Source of the DNA: Chitinophagaceae bacterium UBA1953
GTDB taxonomy: Bacteria; Bacteroidota; Bacteroidia; Chitinophagales; Chitinophagaceae
Reading direction: 5' to 3'
NCBI GenBank assembly: GCA_002336115.1
Contig: DDEN01000041.1
Location: 493,383-557,382, forward strand
Length of the DNA stretch: 64,000 bases
How positions within the stretch are numbered: position 1 is the first letter of the stretch; each line of letters opens with the position of its first letter. Below, one piece after another: positions 34,797 through 42,956 of this stretch. Below the pieces are notes generated by a model, which worked only from the letters and a program-made list of their open reading frames with translations, did not search any database and had not been told where the DNA came from. A program made the translations under genes and the position numbers.

Positions 34797-37700
34797 CTAT
34801 ACAGTAAAACTTTCTGTGATAATAATATCAGGGTTTAGTAATTTAGTTACCGGCAATACAACTTCATTGCTTTGCTCTGTTTCAGCCTTTTCTAATGGAT
34901 AAGACTTTAAGATAGCCATTACTTTCTCCAATAAAAGCACTGGCTTTATTGGCGTTTTTTTCACTGCTTTTTGCAGTTTATTCAAATCCCTTTGAAGATT
35001 CTGGAATTTGCCTTTTCTAATCGCTTCCTTCGCTTCTAAAATCAAGTCTTTCTCTAACTCATTAGTAAAAGGGAGATTGAGAAAAGCATCTAAGTAAGCC
35101 AAAGCCTTTTTTTCGTTAGGGCCTTGTGTTATATCTACTTTTTTATCTTTCGCCTTTTCCTCTTCCAGGCTATTTGAAAAATGTTCTATTGCTGCTTTTA
35201 CCTGTTCATGATGGTGAGGATGCAACGGAATTTGTTTTTCTTCCTGCTTGGCTTCAAACTGTTTTACTGTTTCTAAAAAGGTGAGTTCTTCTATTTCATT
35301 ATCAGCTTTCACATAAAGAAAGGCATCCCTTCTGGCATCTCGTATAAATGAAATTGTTCCATCTTTTAATATCTTACTCTTTCTGCCTACTCTTGCCCGC
35401 AAAGGCATATTCTTAACCTTCTTGAATATTTCCGGCTCCTTTTCTCTCAACTCTCTAATAAGCATCAGGTAAATAAGTTTCTCGTCCTTTTCTTCTTCGA
35501 TAGTGTGGTCGAATATGCCGAAAGATTGTGTTTCTTCATCAGGGGAATATACCTGACTGTCTTCACCTAATGCCGCATGAAATGCCTGCAATTTCATAAT
35601 TGCTTTTTTCTCCAGTTCAATGTCGCTGTTCACTTTTGCAGTAGGAAAGAAATTGAAAATATGAACTTCTTTGGCTTTTGAACCAATACGATTTACCCTT
35701 CCAATTCTTTGCATTAATCTGGTTGAGTTCCAGGGAGTATCATAATTAATAATGATGTTTGCCCTGTGGAGATTTACACCCTCGGCTAATACCTCAGTAG
35801 AGAGTATTAAATCAAAATCGTTTTTTTGCTCGGACAATGGGAAGTTTGCATCAAAGTTTGCCCGAATTACCGGCATTTTATCTTTCCTTGATTTGCTATC
35901 AACTGTAATAATCCGATGCTTGATTATTTGTTTAAGGTTTTCTTCAAGATAAGCGGTTGTTTCCTTGCTTTCAGAAAATACAACCAGCTTTAATTCAGGA
36001 TTTATTTTTTTATCAAATAGCTTGTCGTTAATGTATTGAATAAAAACTTCCAGCTTGGGATCTTCCTTAATATCAACCCAATCTGCATTAAGTTCTTTCA
36101 AAATTTCATAATCTCTTTTTAAACCAACAACAAATTCAGGTTCAAAATCATCAGGTTCACATATTTCAATTGTAGGGTCTTCAACGGCTTTATTTAAGAT
36201 TAAGTCTAACAATTCCTCTTCTCTGCCTTCATTTATGTATTCGGAAACAGGAAGATTTGGGGCTATATAAATTTTGCCATTTTCAAACATAGTAACCATT
36301 GCTTTAGTAGCGTTCAAAAATCTATCAAGAGATTTCTTGAAAGCATAAAAGCTGCTGTCTATTCTTTTCACCAAAAGTGTTTTCATGATTTTCGCTAATT
36401 GCGTTGAAATCATGTCTGCCTTTTGATACTTATTTTTTTTGTGAGGTTTTAAGTAGCCTATTGCCCGGTATCTATTATAAGTTAAACCTTCAGTTGGATG
36501 GCTAAGACAGCGAATAGTTTTATCATATAATAATTCAAGGTGTGGCTCTAATTCATAAAATATCTTTTCCGGTTTTTTCACTACAGGAAAATTAATACCC
36601 TGTTCTGTCAAGTCTTGTGAATACTGGACATGAATCATTAAATCTGTTCTTGTACGACGAACTGTTAACGGCTCAATAACTTTTACCCTTATCTTATCAT
36701 AGATGCGTTTTACACCATCTTTTACTTTTTGAATATCTTTTTCCTGCTTCAGCTTTTTATAAGGCTCAATTGCCTGTTGACTAAAGAAGTGTTGAAGATT
36801 GCCAACTTCTAAAGTAGAATTTTTACTATCCTGGAATAGGTAAACCTGATTGGCTATATCTTCCGGACGGTTATTTAAAGGCGTCGCTGAAACAAGAATA
36901 ATTCTCTTTAATTCTCTGCTACCATCGGGCAGTATTTTCTTTGTTTGCGATTTGCAGATTTTTTGCAACTCATTATACATACCTGCTGTGTCTGACCTGA
37001 ATTTGTGTGCTTCATCAACAATAATTAAATCGTACTTCTCAGGGTTAGTGATTTTATGCAGGCTGCCATTTGTAATAATTTCAACATTGTCAAGATTGAA
37101 GTTGTCAATCGTTTCAATCCAGTTGTCTTTTAACGCAGGAGGAACTATGATCAATGTTCTTGACCGATATGAAGGAAACCCATTTGAATAAAAATACTTT
37201 TTTGCAATAAGCGTTGAAACGATTGTCTTTCCTAATCCCACAACATCAGCTAAGAAAAAGCCATTATGCTGCATCATTTTGGAATAACCATCATTTACAG
37301 CATCCACCTGATAAGAAAGACGTTTAAATCCTTTAGGAAGGTCTGTGATTGAATTTGGGTCGAACTCAATGCTTTTACCAAAATATTCAACAAGGAATTT
37401 TAAATAAACTTCGTAAGGTGTGAAAGAGTCATTTAAGAATGTTTCTTTTTTAAGTTTATCTATATATTCGTCTGCTACAGGAACCGATTCTGACCAAAGT
37501 TTTTCAAAAGTTTCAGTTGCAAAATCAATATCAGAATTATCTCTTAGCTCTACATTGAACTCAAAGTTTTGCGACAACCCTGCATCAGTTAAATTACTTG
37601 AGCCAGTAATTACAGCACCATAACCATGATTATGCTTTTCTTTTTCTCTGAAAATATAAATCTTGGCATGTATGTTTTGTTTTGGATGTACACGAATTTG

Positions 37701-38063
37701 AACTTTCCTTGTAATTATATCATCTATTAGTTGAAGCATTCCTTCTTCCACGTCTTTGTCATACTCAGCAGTTTGAATATTTTTCTTTATCTGGCTGAAA
37801 AAATCCTCCTGTGCTTTTTCAATATCTCCATCAAAAAGTAACCCTTGTTGGTGGGCATGATAAATCATTCTGTCAATGTTGATTCCTACAAGGATTCTAA
37901 TTTCATCAGTTTTCTCAATAAACTTTCTGATTCTGAAATAACCTGAAGCTCTGAAATAGCCGACTAAAGCATCAAAGAAGTGAATATTCCGGTGCTTAAA
38001 TATTCCCTCAATCTTGTTGATTAAGGTATTTTCATTCTCATTTGTAAAAAACTTGCTTGACAT
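34797..38063 (-). CDS. PLD-SNF2 helicase of the defence operon
   Basis: I start at the ATG at 38063 (1088 residues, MSSKFFTNEN). A longer frame overlaps the AbiEii gene. Residues ~30-180 form a PLD-like domain (HAKIYIF with His132/Lys134, ITGSSNLTDAGL). An SF2/SNF2 motor follows: VVGLGKT (275-280), VDEAHKF (349-355), LVSATPLNN, and LAEGVNLHRANIIINYDTPWN with QRIGRVNRIG as motifs V-VI. The C-terminal ~250 residues are helical and unassigned. PLD-helicase fusions accompany methylases in DISARM-like and related systems. It probably translocates on foreign DNA for cleavage or exclusion. Confidence 0.82.
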   Translation of the reverse strand: MSSKFFTNENENTLINKIEGIFKHRNIHFFDALVGYFRASGYFRIRKFIEKTDEIRILVGINIDRMIYHAHQQGLLFDGDIEKAQEDFFSQIKKNIQTAEYDKDVEEGMLQLIDDIITRKVQIRVHPKQNIHAKIYIFREKEKHNHGYGAVITGSSNLTDAGLSQNFEFNVELRDNSDIDFATETFEKLWSESVPVADEYIDKLKKETFLNDSFTPYEVYLKFLVEYFGKSIEFDPNSITDLPKGFKRLSYQVDAVNDGYSKMMQHNGFFLADVVGLGKTIVSTLIAKKYFYSNGFPSYRSRTLIIVPPALKDNWIETIDNFNLDNVEIITNGSLHKITNPEKYDLIIVDEAHKFRSDTAGMYNELQKICKSQTKKILPDGSRELKRIILVSATPLNNRPEDIANQVYLFQDSKNSTLEVGNLQHFFSQQAIEPYKKLKQEKDIQKVKDGVKRIYDKIRVKVIEPLTVRRTRTDLMIHVQYSQDLTEQGINFPVVKKPEKIFYELEPHLELLYDKTIRCLSHPTEGLTYNRYRAIGYLKPHKKNKYQKADMISTQLAKIMKTLLVKRIDSSFYAFKKSLDRFLNATKAMVTMFENGKIYIAPNLPVSEYINEGREEELLDLILNKAVEDPTIEICEPDDFEPEFVVGLKRDYEILKELNADWVDIKEDPKLEVFIQYINDKLFDKKINPELKLVVFSESKETTAYLEENLKQIIKHRIITVDSKSRKDKMPVIRANFDANFPLSEQKNDFDLILSTEVLAEGVNLHRANIIINYDTPWNSTRLMQRIGRVNRIGSKAKEVHIFNFFPTAKVNSDIELEKKAIMKLQAFHAALGEDSQVYSPDEETQSFGIFDHTIEEEKDEKLIYLMLIRELREKEPEIFKKVKNMPLRARVGRKSKILKDGTISFIRDARRDAFLYVKADNEIEELTFLETVKQFEAKQEEKQIPLHPHHHEQVKAAIEHFSNSLEEEKAKDKKVDITQGPNEKKALAYLDAFLNLPFTNELEKDLILEAKEAIRKGKFQNLQRDLNKLQKAVKKTPIKPVLLLEKVMAILKSYPLEKAETEQSNEVVLPVTKLLNPDIIITESFTV

Positions 38064-38100
38064 CAATTGATTTTGTTGTTCATAAGAAACGCTGTCTAAG

Positions 38101-38892
38101 TTAAATATTTCCAAGTATTGTATTCCTAACAAATACATACGCCTCCTCATTATCATACTCAACACCCGGTCTTAATACCACATGAATGTCATTCCTGAAA
38201 TCCTTATCCTTAATTTTTTCATCGGTATTTGCTATGAACATTTTTTGAGAGGGAGGGTACTCCACATCAAAAGTCATGTATTCTTTATAACAATGAAGTA
38301 ATTTTTCCGTATCAACCTTATGGTGCTGGTAAGCTTGGTACAAATCAAATAAATCCCTGCCTTTGCGTCGCTGGTATAAAGCTCTGAGTTTGGTTCCCAG
38401 CAATTCCTCCAGTTCATAGGAGGGTACTGCTGCCTCACCACTGTACCAGCCATTTTTCATTTGTAACGGTATTTGTTTAATACCCAGTACAGTAAAATGC
38501 TCTCTTGTATTGATCTCTATTTTTAGTTTCATTTTTATCACCGGCGCAATTTCTGATTCAAAGGGATACACAATGGTGTTATTATGTTCACTTTGTTCCA
38601 CTTTCCTTTTGGTACCCAGAAAAGCAAGCCGTTCACGCAATTGTACTAACAGAGGTTTTATTGGCCCTGGTTTTATCTGCACCAGATCAATATCTTCGGA
38701 GTATCTTGCCTGAGGTCGCAAATAAAATTTATGCAAAGCTGTTCCTCCTCTGAAAGCAAGATTCTCTTTCAGTATATCGTCTGAAAAAATTTCAATCAGA
38801 GCTCGTTCAATAATTAAATCCTGTTCCACCTGAGCATTTTCCGGCCAGGGTGCTTGTCCTTTCCATTCCTCGATATATCTTCTGGGTATCAT
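38101..38892 (-). CDS. AbiEii/AbiGii-family nucleotidyltransferase toxin
   Basis: 263 residues. AFRGGTALHKFYLRPQARYSEDIDLVQI contains the GGT[A]LxK...RxSxDID nucleotidyltransferase signature with catalytic acidic residues. ELLGTKLRALYQRRKGRDLFDLYQ is the conserved second block of the AbiEii family. Such proteins are GTP-binding or tRNA/nucleotide-modifying toxins of type IV toxin-antitoxin systems. The gene overlaps the AbiEi gene by 4 bp and lies 37 bp before the helicase start, so this pair heads the defence operon rather than standing alone. Confidence 0.85.
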   Translation of the reverse strand: MIPRRYIEEWKGQAPWPENAQVEQDLIIERALIEIFSDDILKENLAFRGGTALHKFYLRPQARYSEDIDLVQIKPGPIKPLLVQLRERLAFLGTKRKVEQSEHNNTIVYPFESEIAPVIKMKLKIEINTREHFTVLGIKQIPLQMKNGWYSGEAAVPSYELEELLGTKLRALYQRRKGRDLFDLYQAYQHHKVDTEKLLHCYKEYMTFDVEYPPSQKMFIANTDEKIKDKDFRNDIHVVLRPGVEYDNEEAYVFVRNTILGNI

Positions 38893-39698
38893 ATATCTGC
38901 TTCAATACTGGTGTTTTGATAAACATTCCATTTGACATTAAACCGGCCCTCTTTTGCTTTACTGTTGAGGAGGGCTACCGGAAATGCTTTTTTCGTTTTC
39001 AATGTTTTTTCCAAAACAGCGGCTAATTTTTCATTTTTTAGAATATCATCGATAAAAAAACCTAATCGCTGAATGGCGGCAACCTGTGGAAATTCGCCGG
39101 CAGCTTTTTGCAACTGCTGCGCTTTCATTTCTTCTGTCAACTCTTTTAATATTGTTGCTATGCTGTTCATTGAAATTGTACCAGGATAATAAAATAAGTC
39201 CAGAGCAGTCAGTTCAGGAGATGACACGTTGATATATCCTGCCTCTGTTTTCTTTTTCACAATAAATCCATCTTTCCAGTCTTTTTTTACCAAGAAATTA
39301 ATTTTCAGGTTTTTGTTTTTTATTGACCGTAATGCGGGTCTCTGAGTGATCACAAAAGTTTCCATTGGTTGCTGGTGAGCAGCTCCATGCAAGGCTGCAG
39401 CAGAAAGCAGCCCGATATAGTAACGTTTGTTTAGCAGTTCCATCATATCATCTATGAATAAATTTGTCGGCAACATGCCCCTGCTGGAATATTCAGGTGT
39501 GAGTATGGCGTAAAATCCTTTTCTTACTTGTACTATTTTGGATTTAGTCTTTGCCCGGAATAGTGCCTGATTTGCAGCCTTGTCGGATAGTTGTAATGTT
39601 GCTTTTAATTCATCTAATCCAAAGCAATACCTTCCTTTCGCCCTTACGGCAGAAATGAAACTGTCAAGATTATTAGATATAAGAAGCGGTTTTTTCAT
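38889..39698 (-). CDS. AbiEi-family antitoxin/regulator
   Basis: 269 residues. The N-terminal ~75 residues form a winged-helix-like segment (LDELKATLQLSDKAANQALFRAKTKSKIVQVRKGFYAIL) typical of AbiEi. The middle contains YYIGLLSAAALHGAAHQQPMETFVITQ, the AbiEi family core. AbiEi proteins repress their own operon by binding inverted repeats upstream and neutralise AbiEii. A 15-bp palindrome and three TTTGCGAA repeats start right at this gene's start codon, which suits such autoregulation. It would control the whole eight-gene operon. Confidence 0.85.
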   Translation of the reverse strand: MKKPLLISNNLDSFISAVRAKGRYCFGLDELKATLQLSDKAANQALFRAKTKSKIVQVRKGFYAILTPEYSSRGMLPTNLFIDDMMELLNKRYYIGLLSAAALHGAAHQQPMETFVITQRPALRSIKNKNLKINFLVKKDWKDGFIVKKKTEAGYINVSSPELTALDLFYYPGTISMNSIATILKELTEEMKAQQLQKAAGEFPQVAAIQRLGFFIDDILKNEKLAAVLEKTLKTKKAFPVALLNSKAKEGRFNVKWNVYQNTSIEADI

Positions 39699-39767
39699 TT
39701 GCGAATTACTACTAAATTAGTAGCTTTTTGCGAATATAAACTAATATAATTAAATGACGTTTGCGAA
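39698..39767. promoter_or_regulatory. Putative AbiEi operator: palindrome plus three direct repeats
   Basis: CTACTAAATTAGTAG (39709-39723) is a perfect palindrome about one base. TTTGCGAA occurs three times in the same orientation at 39698-39705, 39727-39734 and 39760-39767 (29 and 33 bp apart). They cover the AbiEi start codon and upstream region. Confidence 0.6.
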
Positions 39768-40067
39768 AGATTACATATTTCGTAGTGATCAGCAAACGAA
39801 AGCAAAGGAATTGATCCTTTTATTTTCTTGCACTTTTACTTATCCCGAATTTAAACAAGGACATGAAAATGTTCAAGTATTCTTCAGTATAACTCATTTT
39901 ACAAAGCTATGTGTATTGGTTTGCACTGTTTCACGTAACACATTTAGAGGAAAAAAGCGGAAATAACCTGCAGAAAAGTTTAATTTCTTTCAATAATCTT
40001 CACAAACATTTAAAAAGTGGAAAGTGAATTTTTATGCTGCCATAAGTTTGTGTAAAAATTAAAACTT
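39768..40067. other. Intergenic stretch between defence operon and recombinase genes
   Basis: A 70-codon plus-strand frame crosses this area but starts inside the operator repeats and has no family look, so I do not call it a gene. Promoters of the divergent AbiE operon and the rightward recombinase cluster must lie here or just outside. No repeat or RNA recognised. Confidence 0.45.
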
Positions 40068-40319
40068 ATGAAAACAATCAGAGTAATGGAATTTGAAGTT
40101 CCTGTAGACGCAATGCCCGAATTAGTTGACATCCTGATAGACAATGATATGGATAACAGCCTCACTGGAACAGATGAAGAGCATGAAATCATATTCGTGG
40201 AGGTGAGTTATGACAAAGATGATAAAGACCAGAAAGCGGCAATTCATGAAATTGAAGACCTCATTGCCGATTATGAAGAAGAGGATGACGACGATGACAA
40301 CGACAAAAAGGAGGACTAA
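40068..40319 (+). CDS. Small highly acidic protein upstream of recombinase
   Basis: 83 residues. The N-terminal ~50 residues could form a small alpha/beta domain (IRVMEFEVPVDAMPELVDILIDN, HEIIFVEVSYDKDD). The C-terminus is almost entirely D/E (EEEDDDDDNDKKED), like DNA-mimic or disordered acidic tails. A strong hairpin overlaps its stop codon. Reading frame, start context and strand fit with the recombinase cluster. No family recognised. Confidence 0.6.
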   Translation: MKTIRVMEFEVPVDAMPELVDILIDNDMDNSLTGTDEEHEIIFVEVSYDKDDKDQKAAIHEIEDLIADYEEEDDDDDNDKKED

Positions 40320-40330
40320 CCCTCCTTTTT
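40305..40330 (+). terminator. Terminator overlapping the stop codon of the acidic gene
   Basis: AAAAAGGAGG (40305-40314) pairs with CCTCCTTTTT (40321-40330), and the stop codon TAA lies in the loop. It separates the acidic gene from the recombinase pair. Translation to the stop would cover the stem, so readthrough could be translation-dependent. Confidence 0.65.
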
Positions 40331-40378
40331 AATTTATTTAATTGATTATCAATATTTTGTAATTTAGACCTATGGAAG

Positions 40379-40657
40379 ATGAATAACAAAATCTATCCTT
40401 TAAAAAATCAAACAGAATCAAAGGGATTTGATATAGCTGCCTGTAAGGAAATACTAAATGCCAATGGAAACGAATATACTGATGAAGAAATCCGCAGTAT
40501 CCGGGATTACCTGCAACAGTTAGCCGAAATCCAATGCAGGCATTTTAAGCAATGGCAGGCAGAGCAATTCGATAATGTTATACAGATAAACAGAAACACA
40601 CATGAAACAGAAGAAAGCATTCCTTTATATCAGGGTGAGTACAGACGAACAGGCTGA
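40379..40657 (+). CDS. Small protein preceding the serine recombinase
   Basis: 92 residues. The core ILNANGNEYTDEEIRSIRDYLQQLAEIQ is helical and resembles short proteins that often precede serine recombinases in Bacteroidota. The gene overlaps the recombinase by 56 bp in another frame, so the two are likely translated together. A role as recombination directionality factor or recombinase cofactor is possible but unproven. Confidence 0.65.
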   Translation: MNNKIYPLKNQTESKGFDIAACKEILNANGNEYTDEEIRSIRDYLQQLAEIQCRHFKQWQAEQFDNVIQINRNTHETEESIPLYQGEYRRTG

Positions 40658-42152
40658 TAAAGGCTACTCATTAAAACATCAGGAAGAACGGCTTAGAAGC
40701 TATTGCCAGTTTCAGAATATTGAAGTAGCAGGATTATACAAAGATGATCATTCAGCCAAAACATTTGAACGTCCTGCTTTTCAACAAATGCTGGCATTTC
40801 TGAAAAAGAATAAAAAGAGTGCCGACCTTTTGCTATTTACTAAATGGGATCGTTTTAGCCGAAACGCTGCAGACGCATATGCAATGATTAATACCTTGAA
40901 TGGTTTAGCAATAGAGCCACAAGCTATTGAACAACCACTTGATTTGAGCATTCCTGAAAACAAAATCATGCTTGCATTTTATCTGGCAGCTCCTGAAGTG
41001 GAAAATGACCGCAGGGCATTGAATGTAATAGTGGGTATGCGGCGTGCTAAAAAAGAGGGAAGGTGGATGGCAACTGCTCCAAAGGGTTACAAAAATGTAA
41101 GAGTTGATAATAAACCTGTTATTATTCCCAGCGAAGATGCGTCACATATAAAATGGATATTCAACGAAATCAGTAAGGGTGCATTTGCTCCCGACCATAT
41201 CAGAAAGATTGCGAATGAAAAGGGATTTGAAGTAAGCCAGAGTTATTTCTGGACAATGATCCGAAACCCTATTTATTGTGGTAAAATATTTATTCCTACA
41301 TATAAGGATGAGGAAGCTTACTATGTAAAGGGGATTCATGAACCTCTGATAAGCGAAGATTTATTTTATAATGTTCAAGATATTGTGAATGGCAATAAGC
41401 GAATGACTGTTGTCAGAACTAAACAGAAAGATGAGTTACCACTCAGAGGTTATCTTACTTGTGCCAAATGCGGCGGTCAATTAACCGGTAGTGCTTCCAA
41501 AGGGAAATACCAACGGTACTTTTATTATCATTGTCAGCCAGGGTGCAAAGAGCGTTTTCGTGCCGATAATGCGAATGAGAAACTGATAGTTAAGTTACGG
41601 GAGATTGCTGCAAAGAAAGAGGCCTTAAAACTCTACCACTTGATTCTGGAAAAGGAACTAAAGAAATCCTCAAAGGAAAATACAAGTGATAAACAAAAGG
41701 TAATCGATGAAATCAATAAAAATAAAGAGCGGATTGACAATGCTCAAAAGCTGATGCTGGACGGACAGCTTGACATTACCGAATACCGCTCAATTAAGCA
41801 GAAATACGAAGCTGTGATAAAGGAACTGGAAGTGGAAATAAAGCCACAGGCAACCAAGCCAGCTGATTATAAGCAATATCTTGACTTTGGGTTTAACTTG
41901 CTCCAGAATATAGACCAAATATATGTTTCAGGCAATACACAAATCAAATCTCAAATCCTGAGTTCGATATTTGCCGAAAAATTAATTTTTGAGAAAAATT
42001 CTTATCGAACTCCGGTTTATCATGATGCACTTTCGCTAATAATCAATACTGGTAAGCCTTATGAAGGAAATAAAAAAGGACAAACTGCTGGTAACAACAA
42101 TTTGTCCTCTTGGGTAGTCCCGACAGGAATCGAACCTGTATCTAAAGTTTAG
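40602..42152 (+). CDS. Large serine recombinase (island integrase)
   Basis: 516 residues. The resolvase domain starts FLYIRVSTDEQADKGYSLKHQ (catalytic Ser in RVST) and includes FTKWDRFSRNAADA. A recombinase domain follows (KKEGRWMATAPKGYKN). The zinc ribbon CAKCGGQL...CQPGCKERF comes next, then a long coiled coil (~345-420), as in large serine integrases. The last ~14 residues (WVVPTGIEPVSKV) are read from the antisense strand of the tRNA-Arg gene, so the present C-terminus was set by the insertion. It should catalyse integration and excision of the island. Confidence 0.88.
   Translation: MKQKKAFLYIRVSTDEQADKGYSLKHQEERLRSYCQFQNIEVAGLYKDDHSAKTFERPAFQQMLAFLKKNKKSADLLLFTKWDRFSRNAADAYAMINTLNGLAIEPQAIEQPLDLSIPENKIMLAFYLAAPEVENDRRALNVIVGMRRAKKEGRWMATAPKGYKNVRVDNKPVIIPSEDASHIKWIFNEISKGAFAPDHIRKIANEKGFEVSQSYFWTMIRNPIYCGKIFIPTYKDEEAYYVKGIHEPLISEDLFYNVQDIVNGNKRMTVVRTKQKDELPLRGYLTCAKCGGQLTGSASKGKYQRYFYYHCQPGCKERFRADNANEKLIVKLREIAAKKEALKLYHLILEKELKKSSKENTSDKQKVIDEINKNKERIDNAQKLMLDGQLDITEYRSIKQKYEAVIKELEVEIKPQATKPADYKQYLDFGFNLLQNIDQIYVSGNTQIKSQILSSIFAEKLIFEKNSYRTPVYHDALSLIINTGKPYEGNKKGQTAGNNNLSSWVVPTGIEPVSKV
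42077..42108 (-). terminator. Element-supplied terminator for tRNA-Arg
   Basis: AGGACAAA (42077-42084) pairs with TTTGTCCT (42101-42108). On the minus strand a TTTTTA tract follows. It sits 7 bp past the tRNA 3' end, inside the recombinase coding sequence. Confidence 0.6.
42113..42124. repeat. Candidate right attachment site in tRNA-Arg 3' end
   Basis: GGTAGTCCCGAC covers the tRNA discriminator base and the acceptor 3' strand. It is identical to 9953-9964 in the same orientation. Confidence 0.55.
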
Positions 42153-42186
42153 GAAACTTCTATTCTATCCATTGAACTACGGGACC
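42115..42186 (-). tRNA. tRNA-Arg(CCT)
   Basis: The 72-nt minus-strand sequence folds as a tRNA. The acceptor is GGTCCCG/CGGGACT with one terminal G-U pair. The anticodon stem is GAAGT/ACTTT around loop TTCCTAA, giving anticodon CCT (reads AGG). The T arm is ACAGG-TTCGATT-CCTGT. CCA is not encoded (CCC follows the discriminator A). The recombinase gene overlaps it on the opposite strand. Confidence 0.88.
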
Positions 42187-42270
42187 AACGCTTCGGGCAG
42201 TAATCGTATAACGGGCAGCAAAAATAACAGAAATCATTTATCAACAAAGCAAAAATCTGCCTTCTTATCC

Positions 42271-42278
42271 TACCTTTG
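42271..42278 (+). promoter_or_regulatory. -7 box of the TPR-protein gene
   Basis: TACCTTTG fits the Bacteroidota TAnnTTTG box and lies 18 nt before the ATG at 42297. An in-frame TTG at 42276 falls inside the box, which argues for the ATG start. Confidence 0.5.
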
Positions 42279-42296
42279 CTGCCCAATTATAAGATT

Positions 42297-42956
42297 ATGA
42301 AGCTTTTAAATATTTACATCAGATACAGGCTTGTCCTTGGCATTGTTTTTCTGGTAATTGCTATTGCAGTTCATTATTTTACCGGCTTTTGGCCTTCTTT
42401 TATTCTGTATCTGGTGTCTGTTGTCAGCATTTTTAGCCATTTCTTTTTTGGCCCGTTGCGCCTCATTCAGGAACACATGGAATCGGGAGATATGGAAGGT
42501 GCCGAAAAAATTATCAACTCCATCAAATTTCCAGGTCTTCTTTTCAAGCCAATCAGGTCAGTTTACTATACTCTTAAAGGAAACATGGCCATGATGAAAC
42601 AGGATTTTGACAGCGCCGAGGTTATGATGAAAAAGGGAATCGATCTTGGATCAGGTTCTTCTCTCATGCAGGGAACAGAGGGTGCCAGCTTTTTGCAGAT
42701 GGGAATGCTGGCTATGCAGAAAAACAACTTCAAACAGGCCGAAAGTTATATCCGTCAGGCAATCCGCAAAGGCCTTCCCGATAAAGAAAATGAAGCAGCA
42801 GCGCAACTACAGATGTGCAGCATTATGATGAACAAGCGGGAATTCAGGGCTGCAAAAGATCATTTCAGGCGTGCAAAAGCGCTTAAGCCTTCTTCTTCGC
42901 AAATCGTGGATCAGATAAAACAAATGGAAAAATACATATCAAGATTACCCGGATAA
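42297..42956 (+). CDS. Membrane-anchored TPR protein
   Basis: 219 residues from the ATG at 42297. Two hydrophobic helices (about residues 10-27 and 31-50) precede a cytoplasmic TPR-like region: EGAEKIINSIKFP, KGNMAMMKQDFDSAEVMMKKGID, MGMLAMQKNNFKQAESYIRQAIRKG and KREFRAAKDHFRRAKAL. TPR repeats mediate protein binding; the partner is unknown. First gene outside the island on the right side. A hairpin follows the stop. Confidence 0.75.
   Translation: MKLLNIYIRYRLVLGIVFLVIAIAVHYFTGFWPSFILYLVSVVSIFSHFFFGPLRLIQEHMESGDMEGAEKIINSIKFPGLLFKPIRSVYYTLKGNMAMMKQDFDSAEVMMKKGIDLGSGSSLMQGTEGASFLQMGMLAMQKNNFKQAESYIRQAIRKGLPDKENEAAAQLQMCSIMMNKREFRAAKDHFRRAKALKPSSSQIVDQIKQMEKYISRLPG

Larger units (their letters stand above)
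9953..42124. mobile_element. Candidate 32-kb genomic island inserted at tRNA-Arg(CCT)
   Basis: Direct 12-bp repeats bound a region that contains a large serine recombinase immediately beside the tRNA, a defence-type operon with AbiE, and the two co-regulated operons of unknown function. Housekeeping or catabolic genes resume on both sides. The element end also supplies a new terminator for the tRNA (42077-42108), while the old one appears left behind at 9916-9943. No conjugation or phage structural genes are visible, so it would be a mobilisable or decayed island. The left boundary rests on the short repeat only. Confidence 0.5.

Noticed and set aside
38064..38165. Longer start for the PLD-SNF2 helicase
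   Set aside because: The extension overlaps the AbiEii coding end in another frame, and the conserved PLD domain begins just after the ATG at 38063.
34797..39698. A complete DISARM or BREX system
   Set aside because: The large methylase and PLD-helicase resemble parts of these systems, but DrmA, DrmB, PglZ and BrxC equivalents are absent.
39754..39966. Plus-strand frame of 70 codons before the recombinase cluster
   Set aside because: It begins inside the AbiE operator repeats, shows no conserved motif, and its composition looks like chance translation.
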